A stretch of 64,000 bases of DNA from Mariannaea sp. PMI_226. Lineage: Eukaryota > Ascomycota > Sordariomycetes > Hypocreales > Nectriaceae. The notes under the pieces are model-generated. The model had not been told where the DNA came from. It did no database searches and saw only the letters and a program-made list of their open reading frames with translations. The stretch lies in NCBI GenBank assembly GCA_024336345.1, contig JANFOG010000004.1:372001-436000 (forward strand), given 5' to 3'. Position 1 is the stretch's first letter, and every line of letters begins with the position of its first letter. Below, in pieces: positions 21,624 to 34,689 of this stretch. The translations under genes and the position numbers were made by a program.

Positions 21624-24600
21624 GGTCGCTGGAGTGGTCACGCGCTCTAGTCGTTCGGACAGGGGCGATGATGCGCGCTCAGCGCTGGAAAGGGAGGAAA
21701 AAATTAACTCGAGCAGCGAAAGTCGGCGCTGCTGAGTAAAGAAGCGATTCCCGCTGTGGTGTGCGTTGTGTTCTTCGTTTGTTCTTGGGTCCGACTACTA
21801 GACGAGTGTCGAAGGAGATGCAGGCGATAAGACTCGCATGAAGTTTTGCCAGATAAGGGCCCGACAGAGTGATAGGAAAGCGGCACCAAAAACCTGGTCT
21901 AACCGTTCGAGTCTTGAGATTTGCCTGGTATCTGGAGAAGAAAAGAGTGTAAAGAGTCGAATCAAGACTCGGTCAGGCACGTTTGATCAAGGAATGTTCG
22001 TCGTGAGTGATGAGGTTCCGGATGGCCGTGTGAGTGCACGCGTGCACATGTGTGTGTGTACGGAATGATGCCTGGAATATGCAAGCTAGAGTTCAGATGA
22101 GATGAGCCACAAGGCTTTTCGTATCCTGTCGATTAATGAAGAGGATAATCGCCAGCCCGCGACGATTAATTTTGAGATGTTACGGTTAGAGAGAGAAGAG
22201 GAGGTTGAGTGAGTAGAAGGGAAGGATGGGAAAGAATACACCAAGAGAGGGGCTCTGTTTCCCACTAGAATGGTGTGTCAGTCCTTTGTATCGTCCCTTT
22301 ATTTTTCCCTGCAGCGTGAAATGCAGAAATCAGAGTCAGAAACCTTCTAGAAGGCTTCTGCTAGTCCTGGGTTAGCGATGAGACATTATAAACGGGCTTG
22401 CCGGAGACTCGCCCTCATGGTCGGCCCACGTTGGGCCCCTCAGGGCCCCCCCTGGCTAGCTTCATCCTTTTGGTCGCCTCGTCTGGGTGCAGGGGGGCCT
22501 GGTCAAAAATCCAGCGCCGTTTCAGGAACGTCATTTGTTGAAGAATCTCGCCGGAGCCATTGTTATGTGCTGGTTGCCCACACACACCTCTCATGCTAAG
22601 GGGCTCCGCAACAGGAAGGTCGCCGGGGGGGGAAGAGGTTTGAATGTGATGGAACATGGGCCGCTCGGAATATGGTGTGCACCACTGTCCGACCGAGAGG
22701 ACGTTGTGACAATGCAATTAGTTAACTATTTGCAAACGAAAGTACATTATCAAGAATGGCGCTATGAGGGAGGTGCTGCACTCTATTTGGGGAGAGAAAC
22801 ATGGGATCGGATGCGTTCAGTGCCAATGTTGGATGCCAAACCAGACACAACGCACCCACAGAAGAAGTTTGAAATAATGAAAGCCCCGCTAACCTTGATC
22901 TCAGTTTAATAGCGGAGATAGAAAGAGGAAGATGGAAGAGACAAAATAAAGACGAAAAGGGAAATCATACCCAGACTCAGCCTCTCTCCCCCCCCATCCC
23001 CCCCGTCTATCACGCGTAACGAAAATGAAAGCCTCATCCCCCCCCGCCCTCTCTCCCCCAACAATAACAACAATATCAACTCATCCCGTACCAGAACATG
23101 TGGGCAGGCAGAACGGGAGACAGGTGGGTGGTGGTGCCCTGCCATGTCTTGGCCTCTTGGTCTCGTCGATAGCGCAACACTTTGGTCCCTTTTCGTCTGC
23201 TCGTGGTCGGTTTTTACTACAGTAGCTTCGTCGCCTCCCCTCATGGTCCTCCATGGTGGCGGACGATTACAAGCCTAATCCTGGGAGCCTCCAACTCTGC
23301 ATTTTACTCTAAGTTGCCTGGTCCGCCGTCGTGACCGACGCAGTCAGTCTTGTCAACCTAGCAGCTGATTGACCAAGTTCCTGACTACTTCGTATGTGCT
23401 CTCCCACTTCTGCTCCCCGTTCTCTCCTAGTCACTCATTTATCGCTTTGATAATGATTACGAAGAAGTAGATGATGATGGTGAGATCGAGAGAGAGAAGC
23501 ATGAAAGAGAATAGAGAGCGTCCGCAAATCGGCCCCAGCTTTGTAGGTATTGGATTGCGTGCAGTACATTACCTGGGAGAGGGGAATGGAGATGGCCCCC
23601 AGGCAGTCAACGCCCTCCACATCGTTTACGCAGTGACCCCTGCAGCAACCGGCGATTGCGAAGATCCCCGTCAGAAACGGACAGCCATCAAACCCCCCCT
23701 CTCCCCCATTCCCCTTCACAGCCCTGTTGTTGCTAATGCTCATGCTGATACTAACGATGCGAGCTTGGGTGCTTCTGTTCCTTGCCTCGCCCCTGCGGTG
23801 TTTTTTTACCAGGGTGTTTTTTTTTCCCTCTTTTTTTTTGCCTCATTTCTCTCCACTTGGTCATGTTCCTGTGGCACCGGCCCCCTCCCGAAATCGTCGC
23901 TGGAAATTCTTCTACCGCCCTTCTGGAAGACCTCTCCAAGTTGGAGGTATCCCGTCATAACATCTGTACCTCGGCAGCCACTGAGCTGTCACCTAATAAC
24001 CCAACTTTCGACATGCAACAGCCGTTGGAGTGTGGGGAGACAGTTGGCGATACTTTGCCGTCTCGATTTTGGGAATGGGCAACCATGACACAGGACGTGT
24101 GCCATGTCTCACCTCTTTTTGTCTTTTTGGTGTCTTGCCCTTCTGATACCATTTCTCCCATGAACCCAATTCATATTACTACATATGTAGTGCACTACGG
24201 TCATAGAGTAATTACTTATTAAGTTGTACGTAAGTTTCGTCTCGTTTTTACCTCCCTCTCCGTCTGGTGATGCCAGGTGAGACCACCACCCATATTATGA
24301 ATACATAGTATGGAGTCGAGAGGTAATTAGATCTTGCAGCAAGCCCGCGATTGTCCGCTATTATCCGTGCCTAGGTGCCACAGTTAGTTCATAACTTACC
24401 GCGTGGGCTAAGAATCTAGTTAAATCACTTGCACACGACAATCACACAATCTCATTTGAAGAGTTACGTACAAAAGTAATTACTACCGGACGAATTGATT
24501 GCCGGGCCCTAGCGCCCTTTCACGCACAGCCGACCAATCCGGTTCGGCGACAGGCCACCCACCGGGTATCCATCCTGTTTTATTATTGTTATTATTAACT

Positions 24601-27600
24601 TATAATTAAGAAGGGCCCATACCAAGTAGGCAGTAAGATGTGTGTACAGAGTACAGTAAGCCCGGGTTTGCCGAGGACGGGGCAGTCACAGTCACAGGGA
24701 AGACGACGAACCCCCCGGTCAAAAATGACACACCAAAGCTGGGCGACGTGAAGGGTGATTGCAGATTAGTTAATACTAATAATACGCATAATATACCTGA
24801 CCTTACCTCCTACGTAAGTTTATACGTCTCGAGTCGAAGGTCCGTCAAGAGTGAACCGCCTCCACCTCCACCTTTGGGTATTTCCTTCTGTAACAAGCTT
24901 CAAACCAGCGATTCATGAGACTGGTGAATGGGTAATAAAAAGTGTGGCTTGCAAGGCCTCCGCCGTCCCGCTACTCCATCCCGCCACAAGGACAGCAACA
25001 AGCAATGCGTAATGTATTGCCCAGAATTCGTCTTAGTGTGAGCAATGCAGCCTGTGTCCTTGAAGTAGCTGAAGTAGCGGAAAGAATTACACACTCTTCG
25101 TTATTACCGTGTTGTTTTTAGTTGCCGAATGGCCCTGAAGCGTCGACATGACCTGATGAGGGGGATCTACAAGTCACTAACGTACTTACGTATGCATGCA
25201 CGCCATGCTCTTGCTGTCTCATCCAACGTGAAGAACGTAATAACCAATAGCTACTACGAACACCAAACAGGTCTCACACGTAACCCGACCCGCTCTCGAG
25301 GTCTGTCTACCAGGGGAGGCAAAAGGGAAGGGCCCTGTCTTGCAAAGACTCGACACAGAACAGAAACCCTGGCACGTTCAAAGCGAAACCCTGCTGCGAT
25401 GGGAAATGAAGATGGGCTAACCCTGCAGTACGAAACGAGAGACTGACTGAAGAAGGAAAAATTGAATTGGGGAACAAGCTGGTTGGCTCGTACTCGTGTG
25501 TGTGGGCGTTGGAAAAGTTTGGGCGGAGGAGGGAGGGGAAGTGAACAGGGGGTTGTGCTGACAAGGGGATGGCACAGCACAATACCTACAAGAAAGAGGG
25601 GATGAGGAGAAAGAGGGTTTTGGGGTGGGCGGAATGACATTAGCGAGACAGTCAACGTCGAGATGGAGCCCGTAGCGAGCCCTGATTGGCTCAGCTGTAA
25701 ATTTATGTCATGGGCCTTGTCAGAACAACTGGCCTTCCCAAAACAATGCTGGTAACTAACTACCAACTGTAGGCACTGTAGTGGGAAGGGCGTCCATGGC
25801 GCGCCAGCCCAGTGTTGTGATGGTGCTGTGGTAGTGGAGGCTTAACGGTTGGAAGCATAGCTACTTTGTCTGCGTTTCTGCAATGGGTACATCTCGATTT
25901 CATATTTGGTCCATACATAATTGCAGTACAGCCACACCTTCATCCGTTTTGAAACTACTTCACGCAGCTGCCCAAGGCTTTCTCATTTCCAAAGATAGCA
26001 TCAGTGGCATGCTGGTTGTTGGGAGGGTTCTAGTGTGATTCTGGGTACTACAGGTATGTGTAATACTATAGGTAGTAAGATGGAGTCCGCGGATACGGTT
26101 GCTACCTTCATCCATGCGACTGCATATGAGAAGTGTCCAGGTGTTTATTATTACTTAATATGTCAAAGAGGCTCTGTGGCGCTCAACTCTGCGTTTATTG
26201 TTCAGTTCTATATGGCGTGGTTACATACAAGTTTTACTTACTTGCAAGTTTCCGACTTGTTTATTAGTAATGACATCTAAAGTTCAGTCACAAGATCCTC
26301 TTCATAATTCTCGTCTAATACATTGTAGTCTGCAGTCTATTCCGTGCTAGAAGGACATACTAATTAACTAATGGAATGACTTTCACAGATGGTCTACGAA
26401 TTACTCCGTCTGGCAAGCAGTGGGACTTGCATCATGTTTGACCCCTTCTGCCCCTCTCGGACTCCTGATGGTGACTGATGATCACCCTCTTACCCGCGAG
26501 CTAGTTCTAGCTGCTAAAATTCTTCATCGCCATCACCTCAGAAGTCATTTATTTTCTCATTAGATAACTCTAGTTTCGTGGGTTGGCTAGGTTTGTTAGG
26601 CCCCTCCCGACGACGACGGCGACGGGGGCACATCTTGACATGGGCTGTCAAACCCATCCTTGGTCGGAGCCAAGTAACAGCATCACCAGCTGGAACGATA
26701 GATGGCGGTTCCCATTTGCACGGGTGCATTTATTATGTCCATGTACTTTTTAATATTCTTTGTTGTAAATGCCGCCTAGGACAGCTGGTTTGGATATTTA
26801 CTTTACAGCTTCACATACTCGGTCAAACTGAGAGATCCAAAGTACGACAGGTCAGTCATCCATCAATTTCAAATTGCTTCTTCCTTACGTGTTACCTTGA
26901 CTTGCTACAAAGCAAAACCGTCGGTCTCGACAGAAGAAAACATTGATCAGATCCCTGGGAGTGCCTCCTCGTAATTAGTCTGTATCACCGGAACATAATT
27001 AGAGCACATATTGGTACGGTACGATGTGCTCCGTACCATCAACGTCTTTACAGCGTGCGTTACCTTGCCTCTCAGGCAGTGGCAAGGGGGCCGTGGTACC
27101 AGATGAGATTTTGGCGTGACACTGACATCTCATTTCCAATGCATCTGCGTCTTCTTTTCGCTTCTTTTTTTTGCTTTTTGCTTCGATACCAACTTGCTGG
27201 GCTTTGTTCTCGACCCCTCCAAGTAAATCATGCATCACATATCACATTTTCCTTTCTTTTTTTTGTCATACTAATCATTCAGCTCCCCAAAAAAATATAT
27301 TTCTTTAGCTCGTGTCAGAAAGCAGGGGGAAAATTTAAACTGTAGAGATCGCATCCTCCGTAGTCGTCGAACTAATGCGTCCCAGAGGAAGATCAATTTT
27401 TTTTTTCCAAAGTACTTGCTTTTTTTTCCCGGAATCCATGTGCACAGGATACGCTAGAAAAAGAAAAGAAAAGAAAACGACGAGAACAAGACTTGACGAG
27501 ATGTGGATCTGCTTTCCGTCCTGCAATTGTGAGATTGAATGTGCTGGGACTTGCAGCACGCACTCTGGTCTCTGTCTGCTTATTGCCCCGGTTGGCCCGT

Positions 27601-28618
27601 CTCATAGATGCCTGTGTTTTCATGTAAGTACTCCGTAGACTGGCACCTTCCAGCGGAGGAACAGAACGGTCAAGCAGGCACGTAGGTACCTTAGGCAGGT
27701 AGATACTTACATAGATTGCCTACTCGATACGCAATGTGCTGCCAAGTAAGAGCCAGACTCAACATCATCCATATAGCTGCCCATGGCGTTATTGTACCCG
27801 AAACGTTTCTCTAGGGCGATCTCCGTGTCTATCTCCCCTGTCTAGGCATCATCTATCCCTTTCCGGAGAGATCGGATCGTCAGCCCCTGCCTCACATTTT
27901 TCTGCAGTACTGCCTACAGCCTGTTGCCTACTCAGCGAAAGAACTGAAGAGAGTTCTTCACATATAGCAGGCTGCGGAATCAGTTCCGTATAGCTATTCG
28001 TAGCGGATGTGCGTATTGGCACGCCGGACACCAACCCTTCATCAACAACAAAAAGAGTTACTGACACAACGCCACGCATAGGAACCTAGTCGCCTCGCTT
28101 CAACTTCAGTGACATCGCATCCAGGGGAGGGAGTCTACGGATGCGTCTTCCACCGCCTCAATCAGGTCTGGCTCTCCGGGGCTCCGGCTTGGTTCCTGGT
28201 TATAGCGCTGTCAATCCCGTTTCTTGAGAACACCTCTCGCTCTCCTCCATCTTCTTCTTGGGGATGTCAAGTCTTCCTTGTTCTTTATTGCCGACGTCTG
28301 ATCGTCCTCTCCCCCATCCCCCCCATCCACCCCCCATGGTTAGGTGACGGTTGGTTTGTCAATTGTTGGTTCCGATTTGCCGGGTGACCATGTCTCATAC
28401 TATTCTAATTACGACGCACGGTGCAAAAGGGGAGTCACGTTCATCCTCTTCTCCCCCAAAGGCCCATTCCCTGTCCTTCCGGGGCCCTCAAATCAGGGAA
28501 ACTTCGTCCCAATGAATAACTTGACTGAAGCTGATCAACAGGCCCGGTCCAATTCGAAGCAGGGTCACCCCGCTGGAGTAAGCACCATACCATGCAAGGC
28601 TTGCAGCCAAAGCTAGAG

Positions 28619-28664
28619 CCAAGCAGAACCAGGCCAAGCAGAACCAGGCCAAGCAGAACCAAGG
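28619..28664. repeat. Three tandem copies of a 15-bp unit
   Basis: The unit is CCAAGCAGAACCAGG, repeated at 28619, 28634 and 28649, the last copy with one extra A. It lies in the long intergenic region and has no assigned role. Confidence 0.9.
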
Positions 28665-28811
28665 CCACCGCCAAACTCGGGACTATGTATGTACGTCCGA
28701 AGCATGAAGCAGTTAGCGGACGAGTGAATTCTCAACCACTCACACGCGACCTTCAGCGCCTTCACTATTTCCACTGCTTCCAACTCTTGCGTACCAAATA
28801 CTCTGTGAATA

Positions 28812-28815
28812 CTGC

Positions 28816-28846
<31 letters not shown>

Positions 28847-28850
28847 GCTA
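28812..28850. repeat. CTG/CCG trinucleotide repeat
   Basis: Three CTG units run into about ten CCG units. Read on the + strand it gives a poly-Ala stretch inside a short frame that has no other coding mark. Confidence 0.9.
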
Positions 28851-29013
28851 CGTCCTCGTCTGTCTGTTCTGGTTAGCAACAAAAGCTTGTCTGTTGATCA
28901 GCGCAACGTATGGAGCCAGGTGCAGTGCCGTACAGTGCGCAGTTCTCTCTCTATCTCTCTCGCGGACTGCATTTGCCGAGCTTCGTGCACCCTGTCAAAC
29001 AACCCGATAACCC

Positions 29014-29041
29014 CATACCATACCATACCATACCATACCAT
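29014..29041. repeat. CATAC pentanucleotide repeat
   Basis: About five and a half copies of CATAC in a pyrimidine- and A-rich intergenic stretch. Confidence 0.9.
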
Positions 29042-32000
29042 CTTGACCTACCATCATAGCCACATGGCTCATCCATCCCATCATTTCTCATCGCACCATC
29101 CTCCACACACATCACACAACTTCACAAGCCAACCCCAAACTCGACCCAACCCCAAAGTTTTCCTCTCTCTATGTGCATGTCATTCCCCCGGGTTCCCTAC
29201 TCCTCCCCCAGACTCGGTCCGTTCCCTCACTCATCGAGGGCCGCCATATCTTGATGATAAGTCTCACCCACCAGTCCAACACGTCCCATCTTGCAATCAA
29301 AGAACGCCCGCCCGCATGGCCCGTTCACCATAATTTTACCCTTCCGATCGCCACGAAAATCTCCAATGAGCTGACAGGTACAGCAGAGAATTAACTTTTG
29401 TTGCTGTTTCGTCTTTCCCCCTCGAGTTCTGCGGAGCTTATCATGCGTAGCTTACTCAGAGAACTGTACTAGCAGGTGTGTTCTACCAAACTTGGACGCC
29501 ATCGTTTATGTCCAAGATGCTTGCCTCACTTCATCCTCACTCTGACAGGGCGCTGATGCACTTGTCCTTTTTTTTTACTCATTTCATTTCAAGTTGCCTA
29601 CCGACATTGGCTTTTGTATTGTCAGCAGCATTCCAGTTCTAGGTATTATCTGGAAAACTCGCCAGTTGTGCTTGCCTACATTTTGCTGATTGACTGTTTA
29701 ATATTTGATCGTCCTCACTCCGTTTCCCTTGACGGCGGCCCTCCAAATAGATTACATGCCGTGCCTCATGCATACGAATGCACCCTTGTTGCTCTTTATT
29801 ATAGCCCCAGATATAGTACAGTAAATAGGTACACTACTCCCCCCTTGTTCTCTTCATGCATCCCATGTTCACCAAGCGAGAGGACACAGACACACACATC
29901 CTCTCTCTCAACACAGTCCTCCTTCAACTCGGGATGTTGCATTCATAACCCTTCCCCCAACAACTGTGAACTGGGACGCATTGTCCAATTGCCAGAGCGA
30001 GAACCGCATGCTTCTCGCCGCTCGTTTGCAGTTCGACCTTGAGTCCCCCTTGTCCTGTGCCGCATTATACTTGGTCTAGGATCTCTTTTCTTGCTGACCG
30101 CTCCACGTGGGATATATGCAGGTTTTCCCCTGGAGACAGACAGCAAGCCCATTTTGTGCGCCTTGCGCTGACCTGGGCCCCCTCTCCCCCTCCCCATGAT
30201 GGATGCTGATCCTCTTTCCTCCAATTTCTAGTCACACAATGCAGTCTCATCCCTATCCACCATCATCTTGCGTACCTGTTTTCCCTGACCACCCAGTCGG
30301 CGATAAAGCTGACAGGACGTTTCGGATGATTCGCTCGGGGGGGGCCAAGAAAGTTCATGATTGCCATCTACTGCCCGCGTAGCGTGCCCCCCAAGGGTTA
30401 CCTTACACATCGCCCTTCTGCCGTGGAGTAGAAAATTACAAAACCCCGACGCACGTAGCGTATAAGCGAAGTCACCCTCCAAGTCCTCTCGAGGTTACAT
30501 TCTCCTCATCCCTCCTCATCCTTTCACGGGTGCTTCCAAATCGAGGGGAGCCTGACTAACTTCGACTACACTGTTAAAATCCTGGCTTATCGGTTCACTA
30601 ACCCAGCCTGGGACGGGCCACGTGAGGGGAGCAGCACTCGGCCCCGTCTTCTCCGTAGCTCTGGATAGTGTATCGATCCAGCACTATACTGTACCTATCA
30701 AGATGGTCCGAGAAAAAAGAAGCTAGTGTCCACCTTCGCAGTCCAGTCGCTATTCGAGTTAGCCTATGTTTTCTTCCTAAGCTGGACTTCCTTGTCCTTT
30801 TCTCTCACTCTCAGCTGTGTCGGTACATGTATGTGTACGCAGCAAATGAATCAACCTTGAAACCGAACCCCCGTTTCCACACCTCATAATTCCATACTCA
30901 CCAGTGAATCATCCTGTCTCTCTGTTATGCAATACGTAACACCAGCCGCACTGTAAGGTGCAGATCAAACATCATCCCCCCGTTCCATTAAGCTCTCGAT
31001 AACCCCAAGATCAACCATAACCGGTTTGGACGCGGGTTCCTAAAAGCTCTACTATGTACCTTTTCCCTTCCTCCCCCCCCCCTTTTGCCTCCACGTCGTA
31101 AATGGCCTCCTTACATGGGTTCGCTCAACCTTTCAAGCAACCTATGTACCATAGTACTCTTCACCCGAAGGCCTGGAACGGTCACCCTGCACACCTTTCG
31201 TCACTGCCATGCCACAAACCGTACCACTTTGACATGCTCTCCACACCAACGCTTCGCCTGTTTGGAGAAATGTCTTGGGATGACGAAGAGTTGATGTACC
31301 TCAAGTCTACTGCAACTACACTGCAACTGCACCGCAACTACAAGGTCCTCGGACCCCCGTATAAGTAAAATAGTTAGCTTGTCTTACTCGCCACCTTTTC
31401 CCGAGGATGCGTTACATGGTTTCCCCTCCGGAATCGATCGTTTCCCCGCATGAGAGCTGACATGATTCGATGAAAGAGACTCTTTTTTGAGAGAGAGGGA
31501 GAGAGAGTTTCCAACCCTGCTCGCCCCCATTCAGAATTTGAACTCCCCAATGTAGGGTATTGGGAAACGGAGTGGTCAGTTATTTTGAAGTAGATACGGT
31601 AGGATCGACGGTGAGACCTCCCGCGAGAGGGCAGCCAATTTTTATCGCAGCTCCTAGTTGCTCAACCTACCCTGCAGCACTGCGTGACGGATTCTTTTCG
31701 CCCTCTCCTCTTGGCGATGTTGATCTCTGAAGATCTGATGCCATTTTCTTTTTAGTAAATTATGTATTATATATTCAGTATTATGTAGAATGCGCTTTCA
31801 ATACTGGAGTAGAGAATGTAGAGTCTTTAATTGGAGTTTGAGTGCTCTCTTCAGTCTTTGCTGTTCTGAATAGGGGAAGCGAAAGAATGGCACTCCCCAA
31901 CTGGAAATACGAGAGAGAACATGAGTAAAAGTCATAAGAGACACCAAAAGGTAACTACAAGGGCATCCAACAAGCAATTTTCTCTTTCGAATGATGATCT

Positions 32001-34689
32001 CACGCCAAGCCCCTTTGCAAGACACATTGATTGGGACAGTCAAAGAGATCGTGGCGTTGTGATGACATCGACACTCCCACAATCATATCTCTACTTGATT
32101 AGATTCCTCATAGAACTAGTCCAATATCGCTCGGTTTAGTAATTGGAGGTAAAAAACTGAATGGGGGATCAGATTCTATCCTATATGTTGCCCTGGTTTC
32201 CCTAATTTCTGCTACTTGACATATTTGAGACTCCCTTCCCACAGAAATGGTTACGTGATACTCGTCTACACACACCCATCAAACTAACATTGTTCTCGAA
32301 AACCTCATGAATAAGTTATGGTATATTTTTTCTACAGCGACCATGTGGTTTCGTGAAACCCATATCCGGATTCGAAATCTCCCTACTCACTGAAGCCGCA
32401 TTACTTCAAGGAAAGTCGTACCAGACAATACTATTCCACTAGAGCAGCGTGCTTGGGAAAGGCAATACAAAGGGATATTGACTTACAAGTAGCTCGACTT
32501 GTGATCAGACTAACCTGCTGAGAATATAATTGCTTGTATAGTGACATATAAACGTGTGATGGTTTACTTGATACCCATGCTTGAGCTTGATTCTGTGTTT
32601 TCAGATGCTATTCTCCTTTTCGGTTTTTCTTCTGATGACGAAGGATGTACCTAGACTCAAGCCTTCATACTAGAGAAATGAAATTCTGTAGCGGAAATAA
32701 TGTATCATGGTCAACGAGAAAAATATGCTTGCGAGAAGAAAAAAAGGCGAGAGTGGTGAGTGTAGCGATGGTTAGAGGAGGATAATGTGCAGCCATATCC
32801 CGTCACCATCTCAGATATAGAGCAATATTGAGGATAGCGGTCAACAACGCCAACAAACTCCCTCTTAAGTGCCACACATTCAACAAGGTGTACTCTGATG
32901 AGAGAGAGGTGAAGTAGGAAGAGAAACTGATGCGAAAGGCGGTCCTAGAAACGGAGCTTATGTTGGGAGACTGTCACTAGATATCCTAGGCTGATGTACT
33001 TTTCCTCAAAACTTCTCTTTTCCCTGCTAAAAGATACACCTACTTACTGAGGGTTCTAGGCAGTCGAGATATTAGGACGATGTACCTCTATTCCTGACTG
33101 ACAAGATATAAAAACATACCGGATTTGGATCCACCCGCCACAACAGACAACGTCAAACAACATCGCACAATATTACATATGGTTCAAGCAAGTGTAGGTG
33201 TGGTTTATTGTCAATACCCGTATCGATTGTAGTATGTACTTCATTACAGAGAACTACACTTTCAAGACTAACGACTGAAAGGGGGTAAAAATATGTTTCG
33301 AAGAGAGTTGGCATCTTTGCAGTATATGGAACACAACCGTCACCTCCACCACTGTAGCAAAATCTTTCGCAAACTCCAGGCCCCTCGCCGTTACCGGCCA
33401 TAAATCAATAACAGCCTAGACATCCGCTTCCTTTACCAGAGCGGATACATTTATACTCATGATTAATAAACACACATCCTCCACCCCCCTTTGGCCCCCC
33501 ACCCCGAATATGCATCAGTCTCCGCCGAACAGGAGGACCAAATTACTCTGTAAATCTGGGAACCGGTGCTTAGAAAATCTTCATATAGGTAGAGACTCAA
33601 ATACGGCTAGCAAGTGTGCCACACGAGCACAAGTGAGCGTGAGAGTCTCGTGGGGCATTAATAGTTGGTCTCTCAACAAATGGCTCAAGGGACGTTCAGG
33701 AACCTTCGCATCTCGCAGTACAGCAAAGGGAGACGGGAAATTCAACCCTTAAATACTCAACCCTTTACCTATATATCGGTGAATTTCGACCTAAGAATCA
33801 GGTCATGACTCTTATAGCCCAGCTGCCAGATGTGCAAACCTGCTGCTCCCTGTTTGACCCATTACGCACGCCGGGGCCAAACACGGGCACTTCCAATACG
33901 GACCGAACCGCGATTGTGGGGCCGGATGGGCGATCTCCTCGGCCTCGCATCAGACCCGGGTGACTGAGCTGCATCACGGAGAAGATATTTCAATTGGAAC
34001 ATTCCCAGTGATGGTTGCCTATCCTTCTCCCGGGGTCAAAGCCAAGAGACAAGAAATGCAGCCGGGAGTAGTAGTGTGGATGTTATAAATGAACAAATTA
34101 TGGGTATATATATATACATGTATAATATATATTTAACGTTCAGAACTCCCCTCCGAAAAGCCTGAGAAAAACCAACACCTGTGTCTGCCATCCTTCAACT
34201 GGGGGTATCAATTCCTTACACTGGTTTTCCCACTCCTCGCCATTCTTTTCCAAGACTCACAAGATATGAATCCTACCATTTTCCTTTTCTCAACCTTGGA
34301 AGCCCATTAACTCATAAACTTGTGCAGTATGTCTGTCCTAAGCCCCCACCCAGAAAAACAAACCAACATAGAACAAAAAAAAAAAGGGAATATAAGCCCT
34401 TCTACTCCATGAGGTACTAAGTAACAAAGAGAAAAATGTCAAATGTGGAGCGTATGTCCTTTTCTCCATGCTGCTCGTGATGTGTGCAATAAAGAGTGAA
34501 TGTATGCTTGGCTTGTGGATAGCCATAGTCATATGTGTTATCGTGGCACCAATGATAGTCGATCGGGGTCAGTTACCCGGAACGAGCTCAAGTCTATCCA
34601 TGAAAATACGTAATACAATCCGTCGAAGCAAAATATACCTGGCATCGAAGCGCCATAAAAGCCTTTGGCGGCTGCTGAATCTGGACAGC

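Larger units (their letters stand above)
21624..34689. other. 13-kb region without credible protein genes
   Basis: This lies between the start of zinc-finger gene A and the stop of gene B. All open frames here are under 210 codons, overlap on both strands, and show homopolymer-driven or erratic composition without domains or plausible exon chains. I checked both strands for tRNA-like T-arms and found none that pair. It contains small tandem repeats (28619-28664, 28812-28850, 29014-29041) and GC-rich palindromic words near 22430-22460. It is not uniformly AT-rich, so it does not look like a decayed transposon block as a whole. Long leader transcripts or non-coding RNAs are possible. Confidence 0.6.

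Noticed and set aside
22487..22909. 140-codon plus frame in the long gene-free region
   Set aside because: Erratic composition and no recognisable motif; no exon partner with fitting phase.
25254..25766. 170-codon minus frame
   Set aside because: Pro/Ser/Phe-rich from pyrimidine-rich DNA; no domain and no support as coding.
28592..28876. Plus frame ending in poly-Ala
   Set aside because: The poly-Ala comes from a CCG trinucleotide repeat, and the rest has no coding mark.
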